Assembly: GCA_903882725.1 (NCBI GenBank)
Contig: CAIRYF010000216.1
Location: forward strand, 1 to 14,377
Reading direction: 5' to 3'
Length of the DNA: 14,377 bases
Source of the DNA: an uncultured Simplicispira sp.
Lineage (GTDB): Bacteria; Pseudomonadota; Gammaproteobacteria; Burkholderiales; Burkholderiaceae_C
Below, in pieces: positions 7,620 through 14,377 of this stretch. Below the pieces are notes generated by a model. That model did not search any database, was not told the origin of the DNA, and saw nothing but the letters and a program-made list of their open reading frames with translations. The stretch's first letter is position 1, and every line of letters begins with the position of its first letter. The position numbers and the translations under genes are program-made.

Positions 7620-9136
7620 GTGCGGGACTCCGAAGGAGAGAGCAAAGCAGGCGCGGGCACAACAGTGTCGGCCAAACTGCGCGGCAGCAGCAGGGTAAAA
7701 GTGGCTCCTTCGCCGACGCGGCTGTGCAGCGTCAGCGTGCCTTTAAGCGCTTGGGTGACGATGTTGTGGACGATGTGCAGCCCCAGCCCGCTGCCGCCGT
7801 TGGCGCGGCGGGTGGTGAAAAACGGCTCAAACACGCGCGTGTGCAGCTCGGGCGCAATGCCTTTGCCGTCATCGCTGAAGGTCAGGCGCAGCTGCGTGCT
7901 GTTGATGGCGGCCACGCTGATGTCAATGTGTCCGCTTTGCTCTGGCTCAAAGGCGTGCAGCAGCGCGTTCATCACCAAATTGGTCAGCACTTGCGAGAAC
8001 GCGCCGGGCAGGCTGTCCAGCATCAGCGTTGGCGGGCAATCGACGCGGATAAGGACGGGGGATTTTTTGAGGTGCGGGCGCAAACTGAGCAGCACTTCGT
8101 CGATGTACTGGGCTACGTCAAAGCTGCGCCGTTCGCCGCCGGTTTGGTCAACGGCGATTTGCTTAAAGCTTTGGATCAAGTCCGAGGCGCGTTGGCTGTT
8201 GAGGGACATCAGCTGCGTCGCTTGGCGGGCGGTGGCGAAGTAGTCGCTCAGGCCCTCTTCGCTCAGTTCACCAGCTTGGTAGGCGTGGTCGGTTTTTTGT
8301 GTTTCCGCATCAAGGTGCGTGGCCGCTGACAGGGTGACGCCAATCGGCGTGTTGACCTCGTGCGCCACACCAGCCACCAAGGCACCCAGGGCGGCGAGTT
8401 TTTCTACCTGCACCAGCTCGTCTTGCATTTGTTGCTGCTGCGCCAGCGCGCGCTCAATTTGCTGCTTGGCCACCAGCAGATGGTTCAAAAAACGCAGCAG
8501 TGCCCACGTGGCGGCGATCAGGGCGATGAGCATCAGCGCGCCGCCAAGGCGGGAAAAGCGGATGGCCTCGTTATGCAGCGTTTGCGCGGTGGCTTGGGTT
8601 TGCTGCGCGCGCACCATGGCCCGGCTGTTGAGTTGGTTCAGTGCCTTGAGCGCTGGCTGGTCGTCAATTTTGACCACCGCATCAATTTCGACGGGTGTGG
8701 CACCTGCGGCCACCAGTGGCACCGCCAAGCGGTATTTGTCGGCGTAGTCTTCTAGTGTGGCGCGCAGTTGGGCCAACGCCACTTGATCGGTGGGCACGTT
8801 CAGCAACTGCGCTAGGCGCTCTGACTGCGCGCGAAATCCGGCAATATCGGCCTCGATAGCCGCCTGATAGCGCGGCAAGTCGCGCCGCAAAATCAGGTTT
8901 TTAAAGTTGTGGATAAAGCCGCCATAGCCGATGTGCCGGGCAATTTCGGTTTGCGCCTGGCCAATGGCCGTAGCGCGCGCGTTGTGATCTTCCCACGCCG
9001 CCTCCGCCGCCTGAAAGCGCGACAAACTGAGCGCACCAAAAAGCAGCAACAACAAAATCACCACGGTGCTGCCCAGCGTGATCAAGCGCGTTTGGCTGCG
9101 GTGGTGTGCGGCGGATTCAGAGGCGGGCGATGGCAT
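7616..9136 (-). CDS. Membrane sensor histidine kinase
   Basis: The 506-residue protein has transmembrane helix 1 (about 18-38), a periplasmic sensor of about 155 residues with a distinctive GYGGFIHNFKN motif (70-80), and helix 2 (about 196-216). A Gln-rich coiled linker follows, then a HisKA-type domain with phospho-acceptor H259 (VAHEVNTPIG). The HATPase domain has N-box N386/N390, G1 DDGKGI (422-427), F-box FEPFFTTRR and G2 GGSGLGL (447-453). No receiver or PAS domain is seen. It starts 7 nt after the moaC stop, and its TGA overlaps the ATG of the response regulator, its likely partner. ATG at 9136 gives a good basic n-region; an upstream extension would run into moaC. The ligand is unknown; only the general kinase role is supported. 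Confidence 0.93.
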   Translation of the reverse strand: MPSPASESAAHHRSQTRLITLGSTVVILLLLLFGALSLSRFQAAEAAWEDHNARATAIGQAQTEIARHIGYGGFIHNFKNLILRRDLPRYQAAIEADIAGFRAQSERLAQLLNVPTDQVALAQLRATLEDYADKYRLAVPLVAAGATPVEIDAVVKIDDQPALKALNQLNSRAMVRAQQTQATAQTLHNEAIRFSRLGGALMLIALIAATWALLRFLNHLLVAKQQIERALAQQQQMQDELVQVEKLAALGALVAGVAHEVNTPIGVTLSAATHLDAETQKTDHAYQAGELSEEGLSDYFATARQATQLMSLNSQRASDLIQSFKQIAVDQTGGERRSFDVAQYIDEVLLSLRPHLKKSPVLIRVDCPPTLMLDSLPGAFSQVLTNLVMNALLHAFEPEQSGHIDISVAAINSTQLRLTFSDDGKGIAPELHTRVFEPFFTTRRANGGSGLGLHIVHNIVTQALKGTLTLHSRVGEGATFTLLLPRSLADTVVPAPALLSPSESRT

Positions 9137-9143
9137 GGTGGGC

Positions 9144-9644
9144 TTAGTTGACCCCGGGTGCCACCACAAAGCTGCCCGATTTACCGCCGTGTTTTTCCAG
9201 TACGCGCACGCCGTGGATGGACATGGCACGGTCTGCCGCTTTGCACATATCGTAGATGGTCAGCAGGGCGACTTGCACCGCCGTGAGGGCTTCCATTTCG
9301 ACACCGGTGGGGCCGACCGTTTCTACGGTTGCAGTGCAATAAATGCCGCAAGCGCCCGTCTGGTATGCGCTAGCAGCTACAAAATCAATAGCAATACGGG
9401 TCAATGCCAGCGGATGGCACAGCGGGATCAGGTCGCTGGTTTTTTTGGCCCCCTGAATGCCAGCGATACGGGCAATGCCCAGCACGTCGCCTTTTTTGGC
9501 ATTGCCCGCTTCAATCAATGCCAGCGTGGCGGGCAGCATCTCGATACGCCCGCCAGCGACAGCGATGCGGTGGGTGGCGGGCTTGGCCGCAACGTCGACC
9601 ATGTGGGCTTGGCCTTGGGTGTCAAAGTGGGTGAGTGCAGACAT
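9144..9644 (-). CDS. moaC: Cyclic pyranopterin monophosphate synthase MoaC
   Basis: MoaC, with MoaA, converts GTP to cyclic pyranopterin monophosphate, the first stage of molybdenum cofactor synthesis. The 166-residue product has the family motifs [25 protein letters not shown] (catalytic Lys and His/Cys segment), [24 protein letters not shown] and the C-terminal GGKSG. ATG at 9644 gives a normal family length; an upstream in-frame extension to 9704 is Pro-rich and unsupported. The segment [20 protein letters not shown], between LTRI and the TATVETVGP motif, is a few residues longer than I expect for the family. It is encoded by a dispersed repeat copy in reverse orientation. moaC leads an apparent operon with the histidine kinase (7-nt gap) and the GGDEF regulator, and diverges from the M48 gene. 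Confidence 0.97.
   Translation of the reverse strand: MSALTHFDTQGQAHMVDVAAKPATHRIAVAGGRIEMLPATLALIEAGNAKKGDVLGIARIAGIQGAKKTSDLIPLCHPLALTRIAIDFVAASAYQTGACGIYCTATVETVGPTGVEMEALTAVQVALLTIYDMCKAADRAMSIHGVRVLEKHGGKSGSFVVAPGVN
9361..9396 (+). repeat. Dispersed repeat copy C, in frame inside moaC
   Basis: GCGCTAGCAGCTA at 9367-9379 is identical to bases 6090-6102 of copy B, and ATCAATAGCA at 9384-9393 is identical to 9791-9800 of copy D. moaC lies on the opposite strand, so the repeat is read as its complement, giving [13 protein letters not shown] without breaking the frame. Confidence 0.78.
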
Positions 9645-9707
9645 GGGTGGTGCGTGTGTCAGCGCGTGCAGGCGCGGGGAAACATTTAAAGGAGGCGGCA
9701 TCATACG
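9645..9707. promoter_or_regulatory. Divergent moaC/M48 intergenic region
   Basis: Only 63 bases separate the divergent starts. A full Shine-Dalgarno-like AAAGGAGG lies at 9688-9695 on the plus strand. It is 12 nt from GTG 9708 and 15 nt from ATG 9711, longer than ideal spacing. I see no confident promoter boxes; the moaC promoter may lie partly inside the M48 gene and its repeat copy. Confidence 0.4.
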
Positions 9708-9710
9708 GTG

Positions 9711-11282
9711 ATGCTTTATTCCCTCTTTCCGTTATTTTTAAGGTCAAAACGGCCTATAGCCCAATGTTTGTATGCACTTACAGCTTCTATATCAATAGCA
9801 TTTGCCGTGGGTGTAGAGGCCTCTGCTGCTGCACAGTTGGGCCTGCCAACATTGGGCGATGGCAGTGATTTGACGCTGGGCGATGAACGCCGCTTGGGCA
9901 ACAACATTATTCGCCAGCTGTACCGCGACCCGGACTACATCGACGATGCGGTGCTGGACGAGTATGTGCAAAGCCTGTGGCAAGCGCTGTTGGCAGCAGC
10001 ACGAGCGCGCGGTGAGTTGTCGCCCGAGCTGGACGAGCGCTTTGCCTGGCAAGTGCTGCTGGGGCGCGACCGCACGGTCAATGCATTTGCGCTGCCGGGT
10101 GGTTATTTGGGCGTGCATTTGGGGCTGATGGGTGTGGTTGGCAGCCGCGACGAGCTGGCCTCGGTGCTAGCGCATGAGTTAAGCCATGTGACGCAGCGCC
10201 ATATCGGTCGCTTAATTGCCAGCCAAGGACGCCAAACGCCGCTGATGCTGGGCGCTATGGTGTTGGGCGCGCTGGCAGCGAGCAAAAATCCGGCGGCAGC
10301 GCAGGCGCTGATGGTCGGTGGCCAAGCCTTGTTGGTCCAAAACCAGTTAAATTTTTCGCGCGATATGGAGAGAGAGGCCGACCGCATCGGCTACGGCCTG
10401 ATGGCACCAGCGGGGTTTTCGCCGCAGGGTTTTGTCGCAATGTTTGACAAATTGCAGCAAGCCAACCGCTTGAATGACAACGGATCTTGGCCGTATTTGC
10501 GCAGCCATCCGCTGACCTCGCAGCGCGTGGCTGATATGCAATCGCGCCAGTTACCAAACGGCAACACAGCCATGCCACAGCCGAGTTTTGAAGACGCGAT
10601 GCTGGCAGCGCGGGCGCGGGTGTTGTCCAACCCCGGCGTCGATGTGTGGCGCCAGTGGCTGGCCGAACCGCAGGGCGGCGCTTTTGCGGCGCTGGCACCG
10701 GTGCGCCAAAGCGCGGTGCTGTACGCCGCCGTGCTGGCTGCCAGCCAGTTGCGCGAGCCAGCCGCAGCGCGCGCACTGCTGGCGCGTTTGCAAACACTGG
10801 TGCGCAGTGACGCGCCAGCGCAACGCCAAACGCAGTTGCTGGTGGCAGAAGTTGAACTGGCTGCCGGTCAGGCCGAGGCGGCGCTGCACACCATGCCCAC
10901 CAGCACCGGGCGGCCTGAGCTGTTGGTGCGCACGCGGGCGCTGCTGCAAACGCCGCGTGCGCATTCAGCGGCAGACGCGCAGATAGCACAGGTGCTTGGA
11001 CAGCTGCAAACTCGGGTGACAACACACCCGCAAGACGCCACGGCATGGCAGTTGTTGGCCAGCGTGTGGCAAGCACAAGGCCAAACGCTGCGGGCGGTAC
11101 GCGCCGAGGCCGAATCGCACGCAGCGCGCTATGACTATGCGGCGGCAGTGGATCGATTCAGGGCCGGGCAAGAGCTGGCGCGCAAGAGCAGCGCACCAGC
11201 CGATTTTGTCGAAGCCTCGATCATCGACACGCGCTTGCGCGCGGTTCAATTACTGCTTCGAGAACAGGCTGCCGAGCGCTGA
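9711..11282 (+). CDS. BepA-like M48 periplasmic metalloprotease with TPR-like C-terminus
   Basis: The 523-residue product (from ATG 9711; GTG 9708 adds one residue) has an N-terminal signal-like hydrophobic segment (about 15-40). The zinc site is HELSH (155-159) in [17 protein letters not shown], with the third ligand E220 in the EREADRIG motif. An RSHPLTSQR segment has H266 where BepA has its regulatory histidine. An Ala/Gln/Leu-rich helical C-terminal half (about 290-523) resembles TPR repeats. BepA (YfgC) in E. coli is a periplasmic chaperone-protease that aids LptD maturation or degrades stalled LptD. Much of the signal segment is encoded by a dispersed repeat copy. The last 33 bases overlap the convergent four-helix gene. 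The M48 class is certain; BepA orthology is likely but not proven. Confidence 0.92.
   Translation: MLYSLFPLFLRSKRPIAQCLYALTASISIAFAVGVEASAAAQLGLPTLGDGSDLTLGDERRLGNNIIRQLYRDPDYIDDAVLDEYVQSLWQALLAAARARGELSPELDERFAWQVLLGRDRTVNAFALPGGYLGVHLGLMGVVGSRDELASVLAHELSHVTQRHIGRLIASQGRQTPLMLGAMVLGALAASKNPAAAQALMVGGQALLVQNQLNFSRDMEREADRIGYGLMAPAGFSPQGFVAMFDKLQQANRLNDNGSWPYLRSHPLTSQRVADMQSRQLPNGNTAMPQPSFEDAMLAARARVLSNPGVDVWRQWLAEPQGGAFAALAPVRQSAVLYAAVLAASQLREPAAARALLARLQTLVRSDAPAQRQTQLLVAEVELAAGQAEAALHTMPTSTGRPELLVRTRALLQTPRAHSAADAQIAQVLGQLQTRVTTHPQDATAWQLLASVWQAQGQTLRAVRAEAESHAARYDYAAAVDRFRAGQELARKSSAPADFVEASIIDTRLRAVQLLLREQAAER
9741..9803 (+). repeat. Dispersed repeat copy D, forming the M48 signal peptide
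   Basis: CCTATAGCCC at 9753-9762 is identical to 6069-6078 of copy B and is likewise preceded by an A-rich CAAAAC stretch. ATCAATAGCA at 9791-9800 is identical to part of copy C. The middle is diverged and about 8 nt longer than in B. Read in frame it gives [19 protein letters not shown], the basic end and hydrophobic core of the signal segment. Confidence 0.72.
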
Positions 11283-11603
11283 TTCAATCACCAAACCAAG
11301 CGCCGAATACAGCAGCGAGCCCAGCAACGCCGCGCCAAAACCAGCCACATGAAAGCCGCTGAGTACGCCCGATGCCGCCCAAAACATCAGGGCGTTCACA
11401 ACAAATAGGAACAACCCCAACGTGACGACGGTGACCGGCAGTGTCAGCACCACCAGCACCGGGCGCAGCACAGCGTTGAACAGGCCAATGACAAAGGCGG
11501 CTACCAGCGCAGCGCCAAAGCTGTTAACTTGGACGCCGCTGTAGAGGTAAGCCACCAGCAACAAGGCGCTGGCGCTAATAAACCATTGGGCAAGGAGTTT
11601 CAT
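11250..11603 (-). CDS. Small four-helix membrane protein (phage-holin-4_2 / YvlD-like family)
   Basis: The 117-residue, very hydrophobic protein has about four transmembrane helices (roughly 5-22, 28-50, 54-75 and 85-112). The family-typical AFVIGLFNAVLRPVLVVLTLPVTVVTLGLF runs through the second and third (quoted in part: NAVLRPVLVVLTLPVTVVTL). Pfam calls this family phage holin 4 superfamily, but it is widespread in chromosomes and there is no phage gene here. ATG 11603 was chosen; a TTG lies one codon upstream. It starts 24 nt after the TerA-like stop, so it is probably the last gene of that transcript. Its 3' end overlaps the convergent M48 gene by 33 bp. Its function is unknown. Confidence 0.85.
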   Translation of the reverse strand: MKLLAQWFISASALLLVAYLYSGVQVNSFGAALVAAFVIGLFNAVLRPVLVVLTLPVTVVTLGLFLFVVNALMFWAASGVLSGFHVAGFGAALLGSLLYSALGLVIESALGSLFSKQ

Positions 11604-11627
11604 CAACGTTTTGTTGTGGATGGCCGC

Positions 11628-12863
11628 TTATTTGCTGCCAGCTTGCCAGTTCAAGCCCCAGCCGTAGCGCTCATCGAGCGCGCGGTGGCCGCTGAAGTAT
11701 TCGGCCAGTTTGGTCACGCGCAGCTGGCCATCGACGTTTTCTAGCATGGCAATGGCGCACATATTTTTGCGCTCTTCGTGACCGTCCAGGCGCACCTCAA
11801 TCGGCGGGTGACCGGGGACTGAGACGGTGACCACGCCGTCGGCCTGCGCCCAGTTGGCCACGCCTTCATAAATGAAGGCGTAGATGCAAATGCGCTGGAT
11901 GTTTTGCAGTTTGTCGCCGTTGATGTAGAGAAATTCGCCGTCAGCGCTGCTGCCGCTGCGATCGTCGCCCGCCATGTGGATGTAGGGTGCTTGCTCATAG
12001 GCACCAAAGGTGTTGCCCAGCGCTTGCACTGCCGAGCGGGTGCCGTCGCGCAGCTCAAACAGGCAGCCCAAGTCCAAGTCGATAGCGCTGCTGGTGCCCG
12101 AGGCACCGTCGCTGCCACCACCGCCGAGCAGGCCAGCCAAAAAGCCACTTTTTTTGCGCGGCGCTGCTGGGCTGCGCTCGGCGCTGGCGCTCCACTGCAA
12201 ATTGCAGACGATGCGCCCGTGACCAACACCAGGGCCACGCTTTTCTAGCGAGATTTTGTCGCCACGTTTGTCAAGGGTGATTTTGCTCAACGAGACTTTG
12301 GCGGGGGGCGCAGCAGGCGAGGGTGCTGGTGCTGGTTCTGCCACGCTGGCACCAAAGTGCTTCACCAGTGCAGCCAAGCCGCCGTTGAAACCTTGCGCTA
12401 CCGGGCTGGTACGCCACTGGCCGTCTTTGCGATAGAACTCGATCAGCATCACAGCGTGCTCGTTGTTAAACAGACCGGCGTCAATGGCAAATTCTGCCGC
12501 CACGCTGCCATCGGTGTGCAGCAGGCGGGCGTGGCTGGCATCCAGCGCGCGCAAGCCGTCGGCGGCTTCGGTGGCCAGCGTTACCACCAGCGCATCGATC
12601 GAGGCGGGCAAACGCGCCAAATCAAAGGCAAAGCTGTGCGTGCCCGTCTGGCGCACGCCGCCGCAGGGGCTTTGTGGCTGATTGAAGAACGTCATGTAAC
12701 GCTCGTCGCTGAGTTTGCGCTGGCTGTCCAGACCAAAGCAGGCGCTGTCCAGGGCCAAGCTGGCAGGTGCCAAGGCCAGATCCAGCGTAAAGACACCTTG
12801 GGACAGGCCCAAGTCGCTCAGTTTGCTGCGCTGGCCGCGCAAAAGAGAAAGGGGTTGGGACAT
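11628..12863 (-). CDS. TerA-like protein with two TerD-type domains
   Basis: The 411-residue protein has an N-terminal TerD-like domain (about 5-172, with FTLDLALAPASLALDSACFGL and AVMLIEFYRKDGQWR). A Pro/Ala linker (175-188) follows, then a second domain (about 188-411) with a duplicated short strand motif (SLSKITLDKRGDKISLEKRG), a Gly/Ser loop at 238-260 and the TerA-typical DLDLGCLFELRDG and HMAGDDRSG. It ends with GHEERKNMCAIAMLENVDGQL and ALDERYGWGLNW. TerA-type proteins belong to ter stress/tellurite-resistance clusters; TerD-like folds bind calcium. The start at 12863 is supported by GAGG six bases upstream, overlapping the TGA of the DUF475 gene 8 nt away, so translation is probably coupled. 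Confident at family level; whether it confers tellurite resistance is unknown. Confidence 0.87.
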   Translation of the reverse strand: MSQPLSLLRGQRSKLSDLGLSQGVFTLDLALAPASLALDSACFGLDSQRKLSDERYMTFFNQPQSPCGGVRQTGTHSFAFDLARLPASIDALVVTLATEAADGLRALDASHARLLHTDGSVAAEFAIDAGLFNNEHAVMLIEFYRKDGQWRTSPVAQGFNGGLAALVKHFGASVAEPAPAPSPAAPPAKVSLSKITLDKRGDKISLEKRGPGVGHGRIVCNLQWSASAERSPAAPRKKSGFLAGLLGGGGSDGASGTSSAIDLDLGCLFELRDGTRSAVQALGNTFGAYEQAPYIHMAGDDRSGSSADGEFLYINGDKLQNIQRICIYAFIYEGVANWAQADGVVTVSVPGHPPIEVRLDGHEERKNMCAIAMLENVDGQLRVTKLAEYFSGHRALDERYGWGLNWQAGSK

Positions 12864-12871
12864 AGCTGGCC

Positions 12872-13909
12872 TCAGGTTGTGTAGTGTTCTGGGTGGTTCT
12901 TGCGGTGAAGCAGCGACGACCACACCGCTGCGCCAATAAAGGCCACGCCAATCAAGCCAGTAACGACTTCAGGCACATGCACCCGTGTGCCCAGCAGCAT
13001 GATGGCGGCCAGCGCGCCAATCGCATAGTGCGCGCCGTGCTCCAAGTAGATGTATTCGCTTAGTGTTCCCCGGTGGACCAGATAGACCGTCATCGAGCGC
13101 ACAAACATGGCACCAATCGCCAAGCCCAACATGATGATGACGACATCTTTGGTGATGGCAAACGCGCCAATCACACCGTCAAAAGAGAACGAGGCATCCA
13201 GCACTTCCAGGTACAAAAAGCTGGCAAAGCCCGAGCGCTGAATGGTTTTGACGGCGGCGTCGCCCTCTTCTTCGTTCTCAAACAGCGCGCCCACGGCATC
13301 AACGGCCAGGTACAGCAACACACCCATCACCCCGGCGACAAACACGCGCGACTGCTCGGCCTCTGGCACCCACCAGCGCGTCGAAAAGATAGCGCACAGA
13401 GCAATAAAAACGCTGATTTCACTGAACTTGGCCAGCTTGGTCAGGCGCTCTTCAAACGCGCCAAGCCAGTGGGTTTCTTTATTGATGTCAAACAAAAAGT
13501 TCAAAAACACCAGCAGCAAAAACATACCGCCAAAGGCAGAAATAACCGGATAGGCATCAGTGAGTACCTGTGAATATTGGTCGGGCTTGTTGAGCGCCAT
13601 TTGCATGGTTTCAACGGCACCAATGCCGCCTGAGAAACTGACGATAACAATCGGAAATACCAGCCGCATACCAAACACCGCCACCAAAATACCGATGGTC
13701 AGAAAAGCCTGACGCCAGAATTCGGACATATCTTTCAAGACGCTGGCGTTGACCACGGCGTTGTCAAACGACAAACTCACCTCCAAGACGGCGAGCACTG
13801 TGACCAGCCACAGCGCAGTCCACAGACCCATGCTGTGCTGGGTCCCCCACCAGCCAGCAATGCCCACACACAGGGCGGTTATTAAAAATGAAACGCGAAA
13901 TTCTTTCAT
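12872..13909 (-). CDS. DUF475 / TerC-like integral membrane protein
   Basis: The 345-residue membrane protein has about eight or nine hydrophobic segments. It carries the two related signature motifs of this group, LEVSLSFDNAVVNASVLKDM (about 42-61) and LEVLDASFSFDGVIGAFAIT. These acidic, aromatic motifs within membrane helices recall TerC and are thought in the wider superfamily to handle metal ions. It is better matched to DUF475 than to classical TerC, which starts differently. The ATG at 13909 is the only suitable start; on the minus strand an AGAGG lies about 13 nt upstream, inside the inverted repeat at 13919-13932. It leads the transcript with the TerA-like and four-helix genes, and diverges from the terD-type gene 226 nt away. 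Its transported ion is not known. Confidence 0.88.
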   Translation of the reverse strand: MKEFRVSFLITALCVGIAGWWGTQHSMGLWTALWLVTVLAVLEVSLSFDNAVVNASVLKDMSEFWRQAFLTIGILVAVFGMRLVFPIVIVSFSGGIGAVETMQMALNKPDQYSQVLTDAYPVISAFGGMFLLLVFLNFLFDINKETHWLGAFEERLTKLAKFSEISVFIALCAIFSTRWWVPEAEQSRVFVAGVMGVLLYLAVDAVGALFENEEEGDAAVKTIQRSGFASFLYLEVLDASFSFDGVIGAFAITKDVVIIMLGLAIGAMFVRSMTVYLVHRGTLSEYIYLEHGAHYAIGALAAIMLLGTRVHVPEVVTGLIGVAFIGAAVWSSLLHRKNHPEHYTT

Positions 13910-13918
13910 TGACTTTTT

Positions 13919-13932
13919 CAGCCTCTAGGCTG
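13919..13932. other. Inverted repeat over the DUF475 ribosome-binding region
   Basis: CAGCCT (13919-13924) and AGGCTG (13927-13932) are perfect arms around CT. On the minus-strand transcript the only Shine-Dalgarno-like sequence (AGAGG) lies in this dyad, ten-odd bases before the DUF475 ATG. It could be a small operator or a hairpin hiding the ribosome-binding site. A 6-bp dyad can also occur by chance. Confidence 0.5.
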
Positions 13933-14122
13933 CGTATGGATCGAAATAGAAAAATAGAGCAAAGATCCTAGCTGGACTGCTTTGAAAAGATGCGCCACAG
14001 CAACGCGGAGCAGGCTGAAACATACACTAGAATTAAAAATCGCTTGCCAAACTTGCCAATGCCCTGCTAGAAAAAAAAGGACGTTGGCTTGTCGTATTTT
14101 ATTTTTCAACCTGAACAACCCG

Positions 14123-14128
14123 AAGGAG
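14123..14128 (+). promoter_or_regulatory. Ribosome-binding site of terD-type gene
   Basis: AAGGAG ends 7 nt before the ATG at 14136. It is one of the best-placed Shine-Dalgarno sequences in the window and fixes the start of the truncated terD-type gene. Confidence 0.85.
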
Positions 14129-14135
14129 TCTATTC

Positions 14136-14377
14136 ATGGCAATCAGTCTGCAAAAAGGCGGTAACGTCAACCTGTCCAAAGAAGCCCCCGGCATGAAAAA
14201 AATGCTGGTCGGTTTGGGTTGGAACTTGCGTGCTACCGACGGTGACGCATTTGACTTGGACGGCAGCGTATTTTTACTCGGTGCTGACGGCAAGGTGCGC
14301 TCGGACGCCGATTTTGTGTTCTACAACCAAAACAAATCCAGCGATGGCAGTGTGGTGCATTCGGGCGACAACCGCAC
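14136..14377 (+). CDS. terD: TerD-family protein (5' part, cut by window end)
   Basis: Eighty complete codons are visible, starting [20 protein letters not shown]. The [20 protein letters not shown] stretch and [20 protein letters not shown] are classic TerD/TerE/TerZ sequence. The acidic DGDAFDLDG and the SGDNRT at the edge are parts of the calcium-binding loops. The family is usually about 190 residues, so more than half is missing to the right. TerD proteins act in the cytoplasm in ter-encoded tellurite and stress resistance. TerD and TerE paralogues are hard to tell apart from this fragment, so the symbol is family-level. It diverges from the DUF475-TerA genes. Confidence 0.9.
   Translation, partial: MAISLQKGGNVNLSKEAPGMKKMLVGLGWNLRATDGDAFDLDGSVFLLGADGKVRSDADFVFYNQNKSSDGSVVHSGDNR

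Larger units (their letters stand above)
13910..14135. promoter_or_regulatory. Divergent DUF475/terD intergenic region
   Basis: This 226-base gap is clearly AT-richer than the flanking genes and must hold promoters for both ter-type transcripts. Two TTGCCA hexamers (14044-14049 and 14053-14058) could serve as -35 boxes for terD; the first is followed after 17 nt by CTAGAA, a poor -10. An A-run follows at 14071-14078. I cannot name a promoter with confidence on the minus strand. The inverted repeat at 13919-13932 is the clearest structure. Confidence 0.45.

Noticed and set aside
11250..11603. Prophage or lysis module because of the holin-like name
   Set aside because: The family name is historical. 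No endolysin, capsid, integrase or att-like repeat is nearby, and the gene lies with ter-type genes.
14044..14072. terD promoter TTGCCA - 17 nt - CTAGAA
   Set aside because: The -10 match is poor and a second TTGCCA nearby shows how easily such hexamers arise in this AT-rich gap. It is mentioned only in the intergenic entry.

Overview
The window looks like core chromosome of a GC-rich betaproteobacterium, most likely Burkholderiales family Comamonadaceae. That placement is inferred from protein character, gene order and a short dispersed repeat whose AGCGCTAGCAGCTATCAA-like core I associate with that family. No database was searched. I see no tRNA, rRNA, CRISPR array, insertion sequence or prophage.

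Left part (1-6137). A sugar-kinase-like gene of the AmgK family (minus strand) diverges from lptD, surA and rsmA (plus strand). LptD is the outer-membrane LPS translocon, SurA the periplasmic chaperone for outer-membrane proteins, and RsmA the 16S rRNA dimethyltransferase. surA and rsmA overlap by GTGA, with no pdxA between them. The amgK/lptD gap holds a strong GC-rich inverted repeat, and the first codons of lptD are uncertain.

Middle (6138-9707). Three minus-strand genes form one probable operon: moaC (molybdenum cofactor synthesis), 7 nt later a membrane histidine kinase, then, overlapping by ATGA, a response regulator with REC, a DUF3369-like middle part and a GGDEF domain. The kinase probably signals to this diguanylate cyclase. 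The middle part of the regulator carries an unusual cysteine cluster.

Right part (9708-14377). A BepA-like M48 metalloprotease with a TPR-like tail runs divergently from moaC. It meets, tail to tail with a 33-bp overlap, a minus-strand cluster of a DUF475/TerC-like membrane protein, a two-domain TerA-like protein and a small four-helix membrane protein. A terD-type gene starts divergently at 14136 and is cut by the window end, so this is the edge of a ter (tellurium/stress) locus.

The most unusual signal is a short AT-richer repeat present in four diverged copies. One lies in frame inside rsmA, one spans the rsmA stop codon, one is in frame in moaC (opposite orientation), and one forms most of the signal peptide of the M48 protease. 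The repeat seems to be tolerated as, or recruited into, protein-coding sequence. LptD, SurA and the BepA-like protease also form a functional set, since SurA and BepA are known LptD-assembly factors in E. coli.
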